Shown here: positions 47,818 through 56,356 of the stretch, piece by piece | Position numbering within the stretch: the first letter of the stretch is position 1 | Layout of the letters: each line of letters opens with the position of its first letter | Assembly (NCBI RefSeq): GCF_022179805.1 | Contig: NZ_BPUO01000001.1 | Span: forward strand, 558,001-622,000 | Reading direction: 5' to 3' | Source: Cupriavidus pauculus | GTDB taxonomy: Bacteria; Pseudomonadota; Gammaproteobacteria; Burkholderiales; Burkholderiaceae | Length of the DNA: 64,000 nucleotides | Notes under the pieces: generated by a model | Seen by the model: the letters and a program-made list of their open reading frames with translations, nothing else | The model's database searches: none | What the model was told of the DNA's origin: nothing | Made by a program: the position numbers and the translations under genes

Positions 47818-48969
47818 TTACTTGGCCGCCAGCCGCCACAGCGACGTGATTTCGGCCTTGCGTGCCGCGAACAGCGGATCCTCGGCATCGGCGGCCTTGG
47901 GATGCCGGGGACGGATGTCGGAGCGGCCCAGCACCTTCAGGCCGGCCGCGTCGATCCAGCCCAGCAGTTCGTCGCGCGAGCGCAGGCCCAGGTGTTCGGC
48001 AAAGTCCGACAGGATCAGCCAGCCCTGGCCGCCTGGCGCCAGATGCGCCGCCAGGCCGTTCAGGAAGCCGCGCAGCATGCGGCTGTCTGGGTCGAACACC
48101 GCATGTTCGATGGGCGAGCTGGGACGTGCCGGCACCCAGGGCGGATTGCAGACCACCAGCGGCGCGCGGCCTTCGGGGAACAGGTCGGCGTCAATGATCT
48201 CGACCTGCTTGTCCAGGCCCAGCCGGGCCATGTTCTCGCGTGCGCAGCCCAGCGCGCGCGGGTCCTGGTCAGTGCCGACCACGCGCTTGACGCCGCGTTC
48301 GGCCAGCAGCGCGGCCAGTACGCCGGTACCGGTACCCACGTCGAACGCCAGCGCGGTGGAGGGCAGGGCTTCCTTGGCCACCAGTTCGATGTATTCGCCG
48401 CGCACCGGCGAGAACACGCCGTACCACGGGTGGATGCGCTCGCCCAGCACGGGAATCTCCACGCCTTTCCGGCGCCATTCGTAGGCGCCGATCAGGCCCA
48501 GCAGCTCGCGCATCGACGCCACATAGGGTGCATCGGCCTGGCCGTAGACCTGCTCGCACGCCTCGTGCACGTCCGGCGCGCGGCGCAGCGGCACCACGTG
48601 GCCGGCGTCGAACGGCAGCAGCAGCATGCCCAGCGTACGCGCGCGTTGCGACTGCGCCAGCCGGTGCTTGTGGAACGACTCCGTCAGGCTGGGTGGGGCC
48701 TTGGCCGCGCCGCGCACTTTGCGCTGCGGCTTGCGGTCCACACGGCGTGCCATGGCCTGCAGCAATTGGCGGGCGTTCTGGAAGTCTCCGCGCCAGAGCA
48801 GGGCGGTGCCTTCGCTGGCCAGGCGGTACGCGGTATCGGCCGGGGTCTGGTCGTCGGCAATGACCACGCGCCGGGGCGGCGGCAGGCCGGCTTCGGAACG
48901 CCACAGCGCGCTGCGCTCGGCGCCGTCCTCGGTCCAGTGGATGGTCGGGATGGATTCGTTGACTGACAT
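47818..48969 (-). CDS. class I SAM-dependent methyltransferase (N5-glutamine/RsmC-type motif)
   Basis: 383-residue protein. An N-terminal region of about 190 residues without a clear domain precedes a methyltransferase domain with the SAM loop FDVGTGTGVLAALLAERG and the catalytic NPPW motif (VVCNPPWVPA). NPP(Y/W) enzymes methylate the amide of glutamine or exocyclic amines of nucleic-acid bases, so the target is uncertain. Start ATG at 48969 directly follows a (CT)n(AT)n run and lacks a Shine-Dalgarno. It is 29 bp downstream of cysB on the same strand. Confidence 0.8.
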   Translation of the reverse strand: MSVNESIPTIHWTEDGAERSALWRSEAGLPPPRRVVIADDQTPADTAYRLASEGTALLWRGDFQNARQLLQAMARRVDRKPQRKVRGAAKAPPSLTESFHKHRLAQSQRARTLGMLLLPFDAGHVVPLRRAPDVHEACEQVYGQADAPYVASMRELLGLIGAYEWRRKGVEIPVLGERIHPWYGVFSPVRGEYIELVAKEALPSTALAFDVGTGTGVLAALLAERGVKRVVGTDQDPRALGCARENMARLGLDKQVEIIDADLFPEGRAPLVVCNPPWVPARPSSPIEHAVFDPDSRMLRGFLNGLAAHLAPGGQGWLILSDFAEHLGLRSRDELLGWIDAAGLKVLGRSDIRPRHPKAADAEDPLFAARKAEITSLWRLAAK

Positions 48970-48983
48970 ATATATAGAGAGAG
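48968..48983. repeat. simple-sequence run at the methyltransferase start
   Basis: Four AT units (48968-48975) followed by four AG units (48976-48983) on the plus strand. The AT run overlaps the start codon of the methyltransferase gene and occupies its ribosome-binding region. Confidence 0.7.
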
Positions 48984-48998
48984 TGCTTGCTGCCGGGA

Positions 48999-49940
48999 TC
49001 AGAGCTCGTAGGCTTCGTGATCGCCGGACATGGCCTGTTCCACGAGCTTGCGGTTCAGCGTGGGCGAGAACAGTTCGATGAAGGTATAGACAAAGCTGCG
49101 CAGGTACGCACCCTGCTTGACCGCCAGATGGGTGACATTGGTGCCGAACAGGTGGCCGGCCGGAATGCCGCGCAGGTTGCGGTCGCGCTCGGGGTCGAAG
49201 GCCAGCCCCGCCACGATGCCGACGCCCAGGCCCACTTCCACGTAGGTCTTGATCACGTCGGCGTCGATGGCTTCGAGCACGATGTCCGCCTCGAGGTGGC
49301 GCAGCGCAAACGCCTTGTCGATCTTGGGCCGTCCCGCGAAGTTCACGTCGTACGTGATCAGCGGGAAGGTGGCCAGGTCTTCCAGCGTCAGGTGCTTCTT
49401 TTCCAGCAGCGGGTGGTCAGGTGGCGTAATCAACATATGTTGCCACTGGTGGCCGGGTAGCGACACCAGCGCCTTGTCGCTGGAGATGCCCTCGGTGGCG
49501 ATGCCGATGTCGGCCTGGTCATGCAGGATCATGTCCGCGATCTGCGCGGGCGTGCCCTGCTGGATCGACAGCCGCACCTTGGGGTAGCGCTTGGTGAACT
49601 CGGCGATCACGCGCGGCAGCGCATAGCGCGCCTGGGTGTGGGTGGTGGCAATGGTGAAGTTGCCCTGGTCCTGGGCGGCGTAGTCCTTGCCCACCCGCTT
49701 CAGGCTTTCCACTTCCTGCAGGATCTTTTCCACCGACACCAGGATGCGGCGGCCGGGCTCGGTCAGGCTGCGGATACGCTTGCCATGCCGGGTGAAGATA
49801 TCGACACCCAGCTCTTCTTCCAGCTCGATAATCGCCTTGGAAACGCCTGGTTGTGATGTATAGAGCGCTTTAGCGGCCTCGGTCAGGTTGAAATTCTGCC
49901 GTACGGCCTCGCGCACGAAGCGAAACTGGTGAAGATTCAT
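48999..49940 (-). CDS. cysB: LysR-family regulator CysB
   Basis: Activator of sulfate assimilation, sensing O- or N-acetylserine in characterised species. 313 residues. The N-terminal helix-turn-helix is FNLTEAAKALYTSQPGVSKAI, followed by the CysB-type ELGVDIFTRHGKRI. The ligand domain has ATTHTQARYALPRVI and QQGTPAQI, characteristic of CysB and Cbl. It is divergent from the TSUP-cysIHDN cluster across a 173-bp AT-rich region, a classical LysR layout. Cbl-type function is a less likely alternative. Confidence 0.92.
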   Translation of the reverse strand: MNLHQFRFVREAVRQNFNLTEAAKALYTSQPGVSKAIIELEEELGVDIFTRHGKRIRSLTEPGRRILVSVEKILQEVESLKRVGKDYAAQDQGNFTIATTHTQARYALPRVIAEFTKRYPKVRLSIQQGTPAQIADMILHDQADIGIATEGISSDKALVSLPGHQWQHMLITPPDHPLLEKKHLTLEDLATFPLITYDVNFAGRPKIDKAFALRHLEADIVLEAIDADVIKTYVEVGLGVGIVAGLAFDPERDRNLRGIPAGHLFGTNVTHLAVKQGAYLRSFVYTFIELFSPTLNRKLVEQAMSGDHEAYEL

Positions 49941-50113
49941 ATAACTTCGCTCGTATAAACAAACAACTTCTTATTAGTTTGAGATATGAGACGAGTTTAT
50001 TACGATTCTCGAACTTTGTTAAACGTTCGCCTGCCCGAATTGCGTCCGCGCCCAGCCTGAAAAGGTGGAGCCGGCACCACCGAAGGCAAGGCGGCAGTCG
50101 AGAAGCGTCCCCG
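49941..50113. promoter_or_regulatory. divergent cysB / sulfur cluster control region
   Basis: 173 bp, markedly AT-rich over 49941-50030. Near-inverted pieces CGTATAAAC (about 49953-49961) and GTTTATTACG (about 49995-50004) flank the centre, as expected for CysB-type sites. I cannot place exact -35/-10 hexamers. Confidence 0.45.
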
Positions 50114-50887
50114 ATGTCCCTAGCCTTCACCGTTTCCGGTCTGCTGGTAGGTATCCTGGTTGGTTTGACCGGGGTAGGCGGCGGCTCGCTCATGACACCG
50201 CTGCTGACGCTGCTGTTCGGCTTCTCGCCGGCCACGGCGGTCGGTACCGACCTGGCCTTCGCAGCCATTACCAAGGGTTTCGGCACGATCGCGCATCGTG
50301 CACATGGCCACGTGCAGTGGCAGGTTGTGCGCCGCCTGTGCATTGGCAGCCTGCCCGCCGCGCTGGCCGCCATCCTGGTGCTCAAGAGCGCTGGCGAACT
50401 CAATGCCCAGTGGCTGCATGCCATCCGCCTGACGATTGGCGTGTCCGTGCTGCTGACCGTGCTGTCGCTGCTGTTCCGCAAGCAGATGCTGGCGTGGCTG
50501 GAACGCAACCCGCGCTTCCAGCTCGAAGGCCGCGCGCAGGTGGTGGCCACGGTGGTGGTTGGCGCCGTGATCGGCGTGCTGGTCACCGTGTCGTCGATTG
50601 GCGCGGGCGCCGTCGGTGCCACGCTGATCCTGCTGCTCTATCCCCATATGAAGCCGGCCGAAGTGGCTGGCACCGATATCGCCTACGCCGTGCCCCTCAC
50701 GGCCGTGGCTGGTCTGGGCCACGTGTGGCTCGGTACCGTCGACTGGAACTTGCTGCTGGCACTGCTGGTGGGCTCGATCCCCGGCATCTGGCTGGGTGCG
50801 CAACTGTCGCGGGCACTGCCCGAACGGCTGGTGCGCGCCGCACTGGCGACGACGCTTACCCTCGTCGCCATCAAATTAGTTTCCTGA
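50114..50887 (+). CDS. TSUP-family (TauE/SafE) sulfite/sulfate-type membrane transporter
   Basis: 257-residue inner-membrane protein with about eight hydrophobic segments in two repeats: SGLLVGILVGLTGVGGGSLMTP and, in the second half, VVVGAVIGVLVTVSSIGAGAVGA. These GGG- and GAG-containing repeats define TSUP. Start ATG at 50114 is the first residue of the first segment; the longer reading runs into the control region. As the first gene before cysI and divergent from cysB, it probably moves a sulfur oxyanion, import of sulfate or export of excess sulfite (inference). Confidence 0.87.
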   Translation: MSLAFTVSGLLVGILVGLTGVGGGSLMTPLLTLLFGFSPATAVGTDLAFAAITKGFGTIAHRAHGHVQWQVVRRLCIGSLPAALAAILVLKSAGELNAQWLHAIRLTIGVSVLLTVLSLLFRKQMLAWLERNPRFQLEGRAQVVATVVVGAVIGVLVTVSSIGAGAVGATLILLLYPHMKPAEVAGTDIAYAVPLTAVAGLGHVWLGTVDWNLLLALLVGSIPGIWLGAQLSRALPERLVRAALATTLTLVAIKLVS

Positions 50888-50918
50888 GCATTCAACGAAT
50901 ACTGAACGGACCCACACC

Positions 50919-52601
50919 ATGTATCAGTACGATCAATACGACCAGCGCATCGTCCACGAACGTGTCGCGCAATTCCGCGACCAGGTGCGCCGCCGCCTGT
51001 CGGACGAACTGACCGAGGAAGAATTCCTGCCGCTGCGCCTGCAGAACGGCCTGTACATGCAGCGCCATGCGTACATGCTGCGCGTGGCCATTCCGTACGG
51101 CCTGCTGGCGTCGAAGCAGCTGCGCATGCTGGGCCATATCGCCCGCGAGTATGACCGCGGCTACGGCCACTTCTCCACGCGCCAGAACATCCAGTACAAC
51201 TGGATGGACCTGGAACGCGTACCCGATGTGCTGGCGGACCTGGCCAGCGTGGAAATGCACGGCATCCAGACGTCGGGCAACTGCGTGCGCAACATCACGA
51301 CCGACCAGTTCGCGGGCGTGACGCCCGACGAATCGGTGGACCCGCGCGTGCTGGCCGAACTGCTGCGCCAGTGGAGCACGTTCCAGCCGGAATTCGCGTT
51401 CCTGCCGCGCAAGTTCAAGATTGCCATCTCGGCCACCAAGGACGACCGCGCCGTGGTGCAGATGCACGACATCGGCATCTACGCGTACCAGAACGCACAA
51501 GGCGAGACGCGCATGCGCATCCTGGCCGGTGGCGGCCTGGGCCGTACGCCGATCCTGGGCACGATCATCAAGGACGACCTGCCGTGGCAGCACATGCTGA
51601 CCTACGTGGAGTCGGCCATCCGCGTGTACAACCGCTACGGTCGTCGCGACAACAAGTACAAGGCCCGCATCAAGATCCTGGTGAAGGCCATCGGCGCCGA
51701 GAAGTTCGCCGCCGAAGTGGAAGAAGAGTGGCAGCACAGCAAGGACGGCCCCGGCACGCTGACGCAGGCCGAGTTCGACCGCGTGGCGCAATACTTCGCG
51801 CCGCCCGCCTATGAAAAGCTGGCCGACACCGACGCGTCGTTCGAAAAGCACCTGCTGGAAAACAAGGCGTTCGCACGCTGGGTGAACCGCAATGTCCGCG
51901 CACACAAGGTGCCGGGCTATGCATCGGTGACGCTGTCGACCAAGCCGGGCCCCGTGTCGCCTCCGGGCGATGCCACGGCCGAGCAGATGGAAGCCGTGGC
52001 CGACTTTGCCGACCGCTACGGCTTTGGCGAACTGCGCGTGGCGCACGAGCAGAACCTGGTGCTGCCCGACGTGCGCAAGAAGGACCTGTTCGCGCTGTGG
52101 GAAGACGCCCGCAAGGCGGGTCTGGCCACGGCCAACATCGGCCTGCTGACCGACATCATCGCCTGCCCGGGCGGCGACTTCTGCTCGCTGGCCAATGCCA
52201 AGTCGATTCCGATCGCCCTGGCCATCCAGGAACGCTTTGAAGACCTGGACTATGTGTTTGACCTGGGCGAGGTGTCGCTGAACATCTCCGGTTGCATCAA
52301 CGCTTGCGGCCACCACCACGTTGGCAACATCGGCGTGCTCGGCGTCGACAAGGACGGTTCCGAGTGGTACCAGGTCACGCTGGGCGGCGCCCAGGGTAAT
52401 GACTCGGCCATCGGCAAGGTAATCGGCCCGTCGTTCAGCGCTGAAGAAATGCCCGAGGTAGTGACCCGCATCATCGACACGTTCGTGGCCAACCGTGCCG
52501 GCGACGAGCGCTTTATCGAAACGTTTGCCCGCATCGGCATCGCGCCGTTCAAGGAACGCGTCTACGCCGACAAGCAACGCGAAGAGCGCGCCGAAGCCTG
52601 A
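50919..52601 (+). CDS. cysI: sulfite reductase hemoprotein (CysI type)
   Basis: Reduces sulfite to sulfide with six electrons using sirohaem and a [4Fe-4S] cluster. 560 residues, about the length of E. coli CysI. Cluster cysteines are Cys416 and Cys422 (CPGGDFC) and Cys459 and Cys463 (SGCINACGHHHVGNIG), the sirohaem-binding signature. Arg/Lys residues for sulfite binding occur in FSTRQNIQYNW and GNCVRNITTDQ. No cysJ flavoprotein gene is present in the window, so the electron donor is not the usual CysJ encoded next door. Nitrite reductase is unlikely given the cys neighbours. Confidence 0.93.
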   Translation: MYQYDQYDQRIVHERVAQFRDQVRRRLSDELTEEEFLPLRLQNGLYMQRHAYMLRVAIPYGLLASKQLRMLGHIAREYDRGYGHFSTRQNIQYNWMDLERVPDVLADLASVEMHGIQTSGNCVRNITTDQFAGVTPDESVDPRVLAELLRQWSTFQPEFAFLPRKFKIAISATKDDRAVVQMHDIGIYAYQNAQGETRMRILAGGGLGRTPILGTIIKDDLPWQHMLTYVESAIRVYNRYGRRDNKYKARIKILVKAIGAEKFAAEVEEEWQHSKDGPGTLTQAEFDRVAQYFAPPAYEKLADTDASFEKHLLENKAFARWVNRNVRAHKVPGYASVTLSTKPGPVSPPGDATAEQMEAVADFADRYGFGELRVAHEQNLVLPDVRKKDLFALWEDARKAGLATANIGLLTDIIACPGGDFCSLANAKSIPIALAIQERFEDLDYVFDLGEVSLNISGCINACGHHHVGNIGVLGVDKDGSEWYQVTLGGAQGNDSAIGKVIGPSFSAEEMPEVVTRIIDTFVANRAGDERFIETFARIGIAPFKERVYADKQREERAEA

Positions 52602-52620
52602 CGAACGAAAGAGATTGAAC

Positions 52621-53199
52621 ATGGCAAAGATCATTCAACTGCAACGTGACGACGCCGGCCAATTCCGTCCCGCGATCGTCGACGACAACTGGACCGTGCT
52701 GCGCGCCACCGAGGCCCAGCCGCTGGACGAGGCGTATGTGGCCACCGTGGCCCAGGGCGGCGACGCCGTGCTGTTCCCGCTGTCGGTGTGGAAGGCCAAC
52801 GAAGCGCTGCTGGCTGGCCGCGACAAGGCCATCACCGGCGTGTGGCTGGCACCGGAAGACGAGCCGGGCGACGCCGAGGCGCTATTCGACCGCGTGTCGC
52901 TGGTAGCCGTGGACTTCCCGGTGTTCCGCGATGGCCGCGGCTTCTCGTCGGCCTACCTGCTGCGCACGCGCTACAACTGGGCTGGCCAGCTGCGCGCGAT
53001 TGGCGATGTGCTGCGCGACCAGCTCAACTTCATGAAGCGCTGCGGCTTCGATGCGTTCGCCGTGCGCGCGGACAAGAACATCGACGACGCGATCAAGGGC
53101 TTCACCGAATTCACCGTGGCTTACCAGGCATCGGTCGACGAGCCGCTGCCGCTGTTCCGCCGCGCACGTGCCGACGTGACGACGCAAGGCGCGGCATGA
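52621..53199 (+). CDS. DUF934 protein of the sulfite reductase module
   Basis: 192-residue protein with no catalytic motif that I recognise. It contains VDFPVFRDGRGFSSAYLLRTR, the conserved DUF934 core, and a later CGFDAFAVR. It lies 19 bp after cysI, and its stop overlaps the cysH start (ATGA). The cysI-DUF934-cysH order is conserved in many beta- and gammaproteobacteria that lack cysJ. A role as partner or electron-delivery accessory of CysI is plausible but is inference. Confidence 0.85.
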   Translation: MAKIIQLQRDDAGQFRPAIVDDNWTVLRATEAQPLDEAYVATVAQGGDAVLFPLSVWKANEALLAGRDKAITGVWLAPEDEPGDAEALFDRVSLVAVDFPVFRDGRGFSSAYLLRTRYNWAGQLRAIGDVLRDQLNFMKRCGFDAFAVRADKNIDDAIKGFTEFTVAYQASVDEPLPLFRRARADVTTQGAA

Positions 53200-53996
53200 G
53201 CACCGTGATTTCCGAGATCCCCGTCGTCGACGGATCGGTGTCGTCGCTGCGCCCCCCCGCGCTGTGGACGAAGCCGGTGTACACGGGATCGCTGGAGGCA
53301 CTCGAAATCAAGGAGCGCGCGCTGGCCGAGCGTCTGTCGGGCATCGTCGCACGGTTCTTCCGCGCGCGCTTTGCCACCAGCCTGGCCGCCGAGGACATGG
53401 TGCTGACCGACGCGATCCTGCGCGGCGGCGACGCCGTGCGTACGGGCATCCGCGTGTTCACGCTGAACACGGGCCGCCTGCACGCCGAGACGCTGGCCGT
53501 GCTGGACGACGTGCAGGCGCACTACGGCTACACGGTTGAGCAGTTCACGCCCGACCAGGAAGCGGTGGACAACTACCTGCGCAACCATGGCCTGAACGCG
53601 TTCTACGACAGCGTGGACCTGCGCAAGAGCTGCTGCGGCATCCGCAAGGTAGAGCCGCTGAACCGCGCGCTGTCGCACGCCGATGCATGGATGACGGGCC
53701 AGCGCCGCGAGCAGGCCGTGACGCGCGCCGAGCTGCCGTTCGAGGAACTGGACGAAGCCCGCGGCATCCCCAAGTTCAATCCGCTGGCGGACTGGAGCGA
53801 GGCCGAGGTCTGGGCCTACCTGACGCGCCACAACGTGCCGGTGAACGCGCTGCACGCCAAGGGCTACCCGAGCATCGGCTGCGAGCCGTGTACCCGGGCG
53901 GTGAAGGCGGGCGAGGATGTGCGCGCCGGACGCTGGTGGTGGGAGAGCAAGGACTCGAAAGAGTGCGGTCTCCACGAGCAGAACATCAAGCACTGA
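53196..53996 (+). CDS. cysH: adenylyl-sulfate (APS) reductase, CysH family
   Basis: Reduces activated sulfate to sulfite with thioredoxin. 266 residues. It has both cysteine pairs of the iron-sulfur form: Cys146-Cys147 (RKSCCGIRKVEPL) and Cys229/Cys232 (GCEPCTRA). The catalytic Cys257 is in KECGLHEQ near the C-terminus. Presence of the CC and CxxC pairs indicates APS rather than PAPS as substrate; this agrees with the absence of an APS-kinase gene or domain here. Start ATG at 53196 overlaps the DUF934 stop. Confidence 0.94.
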   Translation: MSTVISEIPVVDGSVSSLRPPALWTKPVYTGSLEALEIKERALAERLSGIVARFFRARFATSLAAEDMVLTDAILRGGDAVRTGIRVFTLNTGRLHAETLAVLDDVQAHYGYTVEQFTPDQEAVDNYLRNHGLNAFYDSVDLRKSCCGIRKVEPLNRALSHADAWMTGQRREQAVTRAELPFEELDEARGIPKFNPLADWSEAEVWAYLTRHNVPVNALHAKGYPSIGCEPCTRAVKAGEDVRAGRWWWESKDSKECGLHEQNIKH

Positions 53997-54024
53997 ACAC
54001 AGAATTATTCGAGGCCAGAACGAC

Positions 54025-54996
54025 ATGGGCATCATGAACGACATCGCAGAAGCAGGCGTCACCGCCAACGTGGAACACCTGCTGCAGGTCCAGAACGACC
54101 ACCTCGACCGGCTCGAAGCCGAGTCGATCTACATCATTCGCGAGGTGGTGGCCGAGTGCCGCAACCCGGCGCTGCTGTTCTCGGGCGGCAAGGACTCGAT
54201 CGTCATGCTGCACCTGGCGCTGAAGGCCTTCCGCCTGGGCGAACGCAAGGTCGATCTGCCGTTCCCGCTGGTGCACATCGACACCGGTCACAACTATCCG
54301 GAAGTGATCACGTTCCGTGACCAGCGCGTGGCCGAACTGGGCGCACGCCTGGTGGTGGGCCACGTCGAGGACTCGATCAAGCGTGGCACGGTGCGCCTGC
54401 GCAAGGAAACCGACTCGCGCAACGCCGCGCAGGCCGTGACGCTGCTGGAAACCATCGAGGCGCACAAGTACGACGCGCTGATGGGCGGCGCCCGCCGCGA
54501 CGAAGAGAAGGCGCGTGCCAAGGAACGCATCTTCTCGTTCCGCGACGAGTTCGGCCAATGGGACCCGAAGGCCCAGCGTCCGGAACTGTGGAGCCTGTAC
54601 AACGCCCGCATGGCGCAGGGCGAGCAGATGCGCGTGTTTCCGATCTCGAACTGGACCGAACTCGACGTGTGGCAGTACATCGCCCGCGAGAACCTGGCGC
54701 TGCCGCCGATCTACTACGCGCACCAGCGCGAAGTGGTGCGTAAGAACGGCCTGCTGGTGCCGGTCACGCCGATCACGCCCAAGCAGGACGGTGACGTGAG
54801 CGAAGTACTGTCGGTCCGCTTCCGTACCGTGGGCGACATCAGCTGCACGTGCCCCGTGGCCAGCGTGGCCGCATCGCCGGTGGAAATCATCGCGGAAACC
54901 GCGGTGACCGAGATCACCGAGCGCGGCGCCACCCGCATGGATGACCAGACCAGCGAAGCCTCGATGGAACGTCGCAAGAAAGAAGGCTACTTCTAA
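54025..54996 (+). CDS. cysD: sulfate adenylyltransferase subunit 2
   Basis: Catalytic subunit of ATP sulfurylase: ATP plus sulfate to APS. 323 residues. The PP-loop is LLFSGGKDSIVMLHLAL, followed by HIDTGHNYPEVITFRD and RRDEEKARAKERIFSFRD. The C-terminal part has ISCTCPVAS and ERGATRMDDQ. Start ATG at 54025 with GAGG 10 nt upstream; a second in-frame ATG at 54034 is possible. Followed 25 bp later by cysN. Confidence 0.96.
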   Translation: MGIMNDIAEAGVTANVEHLLQVQNDHLDRLEAESIYIIREVVAECRNPALLFSGGKDSIVMLHLALKAFRLGERKVDLPFPLVHIDTGHNYPEVITFRDQRVAELGARLVVGHVEDSIKRGTVRLRKETDSRNAAQAVTLLETIEAHKYDALMGGARRDEEKARAKERIFSFRDEFGQWDPKAQRPELWSLYNARMAQGEQMRVFPISNWTELDVWQYIARENLALPPIYYAHQREVVRKNGLLVPVTPITPKQDGDVSEVLSVRFRTVGDISCTCPVASVAASPVEIIAETAVTEITERGATRMDDQTSEASMERRKKEGYF

Positions 54997-55021
54997 GCCG
55001 CCGCAGCCAAGGAAACCGAAC

Positions 55022-56326
55022 ATGTCTCATCAATCTCAACACCAGGGCCTGCTGCGTTTCATCACCGCCGGCTCCGTCGATGACGGCAAGAGCACGCTGA
55101 TCGGCCGCCTGCTGTTCGACAGCAAGGCCGTGCTGTCCGACCAGCTGACCGCGCTGGCCAACGCCAAGAACAAGCGCACCGCCGGCGAGCAGATCGACTT
55201 CTCGCTACTGACCGATGGTCTGGAAGCCGAGCGCGAGCAGGGCATCACGATCGATGTGGCGTACCGCTATTTCTCCACGGCGCGCCGCAAGTTCATCATC
55301 GCCGACACGCCGGGCCACGAGCAGTACACGCGCAACATGGTTACCGGTGCGTCCACCGCCCATGCGGCCATCGTGCTGGTTGACGCTACGCGCGTCACCG
55401 TCACCAACGGCCGTGCCGAACTGCTGGCCCAGACCAAGCGCCATTCGGCGATCCTGAAGCTGCTGGAAATCCAGCACGTGATCGTCGCCGTGAACAAGAT
55501 GGACCTGGTTGAATACAGCGAGCAGCGCTTCAACGAGATCCGCACCGCCTACACCGAACTGGCCGCGCAGCTTGGCCTGAAGGATGTGGTCTACGTGCCG
55601 GTCTCGGCGCTGCGTGGCGACAACATCGTGCACGAGAGCGATGCCATGCCGTGGTACCAGGGCGAGCCGCTGCTGCCGCTGCTGGAAGCGCTGCCGGTGG
55701 AAGACCCGGCCCCCGAAGGCGACGCCGCGCTGCGCTTCCCGGTGCAACTGGTGGTGCGCCAGGACGGCGCTGCCGCCGACGACTTCCGCGGCTATGCCGG
55801 TCGTGTGGAAGCGGGCACCGTGCGCGTGGGCCAGAAGCTGCGCGTGCTGCCGGTCAACCGCGAGGCCGTGGTGGCCGAAGTGCTGACCCCGAACGGTTCG
55901 GCCGATGCCGCCCATGCCGGTGACACGGTGACCGTGCGCCTGGCCGAGGACGTCGATGTATCGCGTGGTGACATGTTCGTGGCCTTCGAGGCAACCGCCG
56001 CGTCGGCGAAGAAGCTGACCGCTGACCTGTGCTGGTTCGACGATGAATCGCTGAACCCGTCGCGCAAGTACGTGCTCAAGCACACTACGGCCAGCGTGTT
56101 CGCACGCGTGTCGACGGTGGATCGTGTGCTGGACGTGCACACACTGTCGCACGAGACCGGCCGCCACGAGATCAACCTGAACGATATCGGTTCGGTGCAG
56201 ATTTCGCTGCAGAAGCCGATCGTCTGCGACACCTATGGCGACAACCCCGCCACGGGCGCGTTCGTGCTGATCGACGAAGCCACCAACCATACGGTGGCGG
56301 CGGGCATGATCCGTGCGTATGCCTGA
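55022..56326 (+). CDS. cysN: sulfate adenylyltransferase subunit 1 (GTPase)
   Basis: Regulatory GTPase subunit that drives APS formation. 434 residues, EF-Tu-like. G1 is GSVDDGKSTLIGRLL, G2 lies in the REQGIT loop, G3 is DTPGHEQYTRNM and G4 is NKMDLV. Beta-barrel domains follow (AGRVEAGTVRVGQKL and later NDIGSVQISL). The protein ends at domain 3, with no fused CysC kinase domain, consistent with the APS-type CysH. Confidence 0.96.
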   Translation: MSHQSQHQGLLRFITAGSVDDGKSTLIGRLLFDSKAVLSDQLTALANAKNKRTAGEQIDFSLLTDGLEAEREQGITIDVAYRYFSTARRKFIIADTPGHEQYTRNMVTGASTAHAAIVLVDATRVTVTNGRAELLAQTKRHSAILKLLEIQHVIVAVNKMDLVEYSEQRFNEIRTAYTELAAQLGLKDVVYVPVSALRGDNIVHESDAMPWYQGEPLLPLLEALPVEDPAPEGDAALRFPVQLVVRQDGAAADDFRGYAGRVEAGTVRVGQKLRVLPVNREAVVAEVLTPNGSADAAHAGDTVTVRLAEDVDVSRGDMFVAFEATAASAKKLTADLCWFDDESLNPSRKYVLKHTTASVFARVSTVDRVLDVHTLSHETGRHEINLNDIGSVQISLQKPIVCDTYGDNPATGAFVLIDEATNHTVAAGMIRAYA

Positions 56327-56356
56327 TATCGTTCGGAACGGACAGCAAAGGCAACG

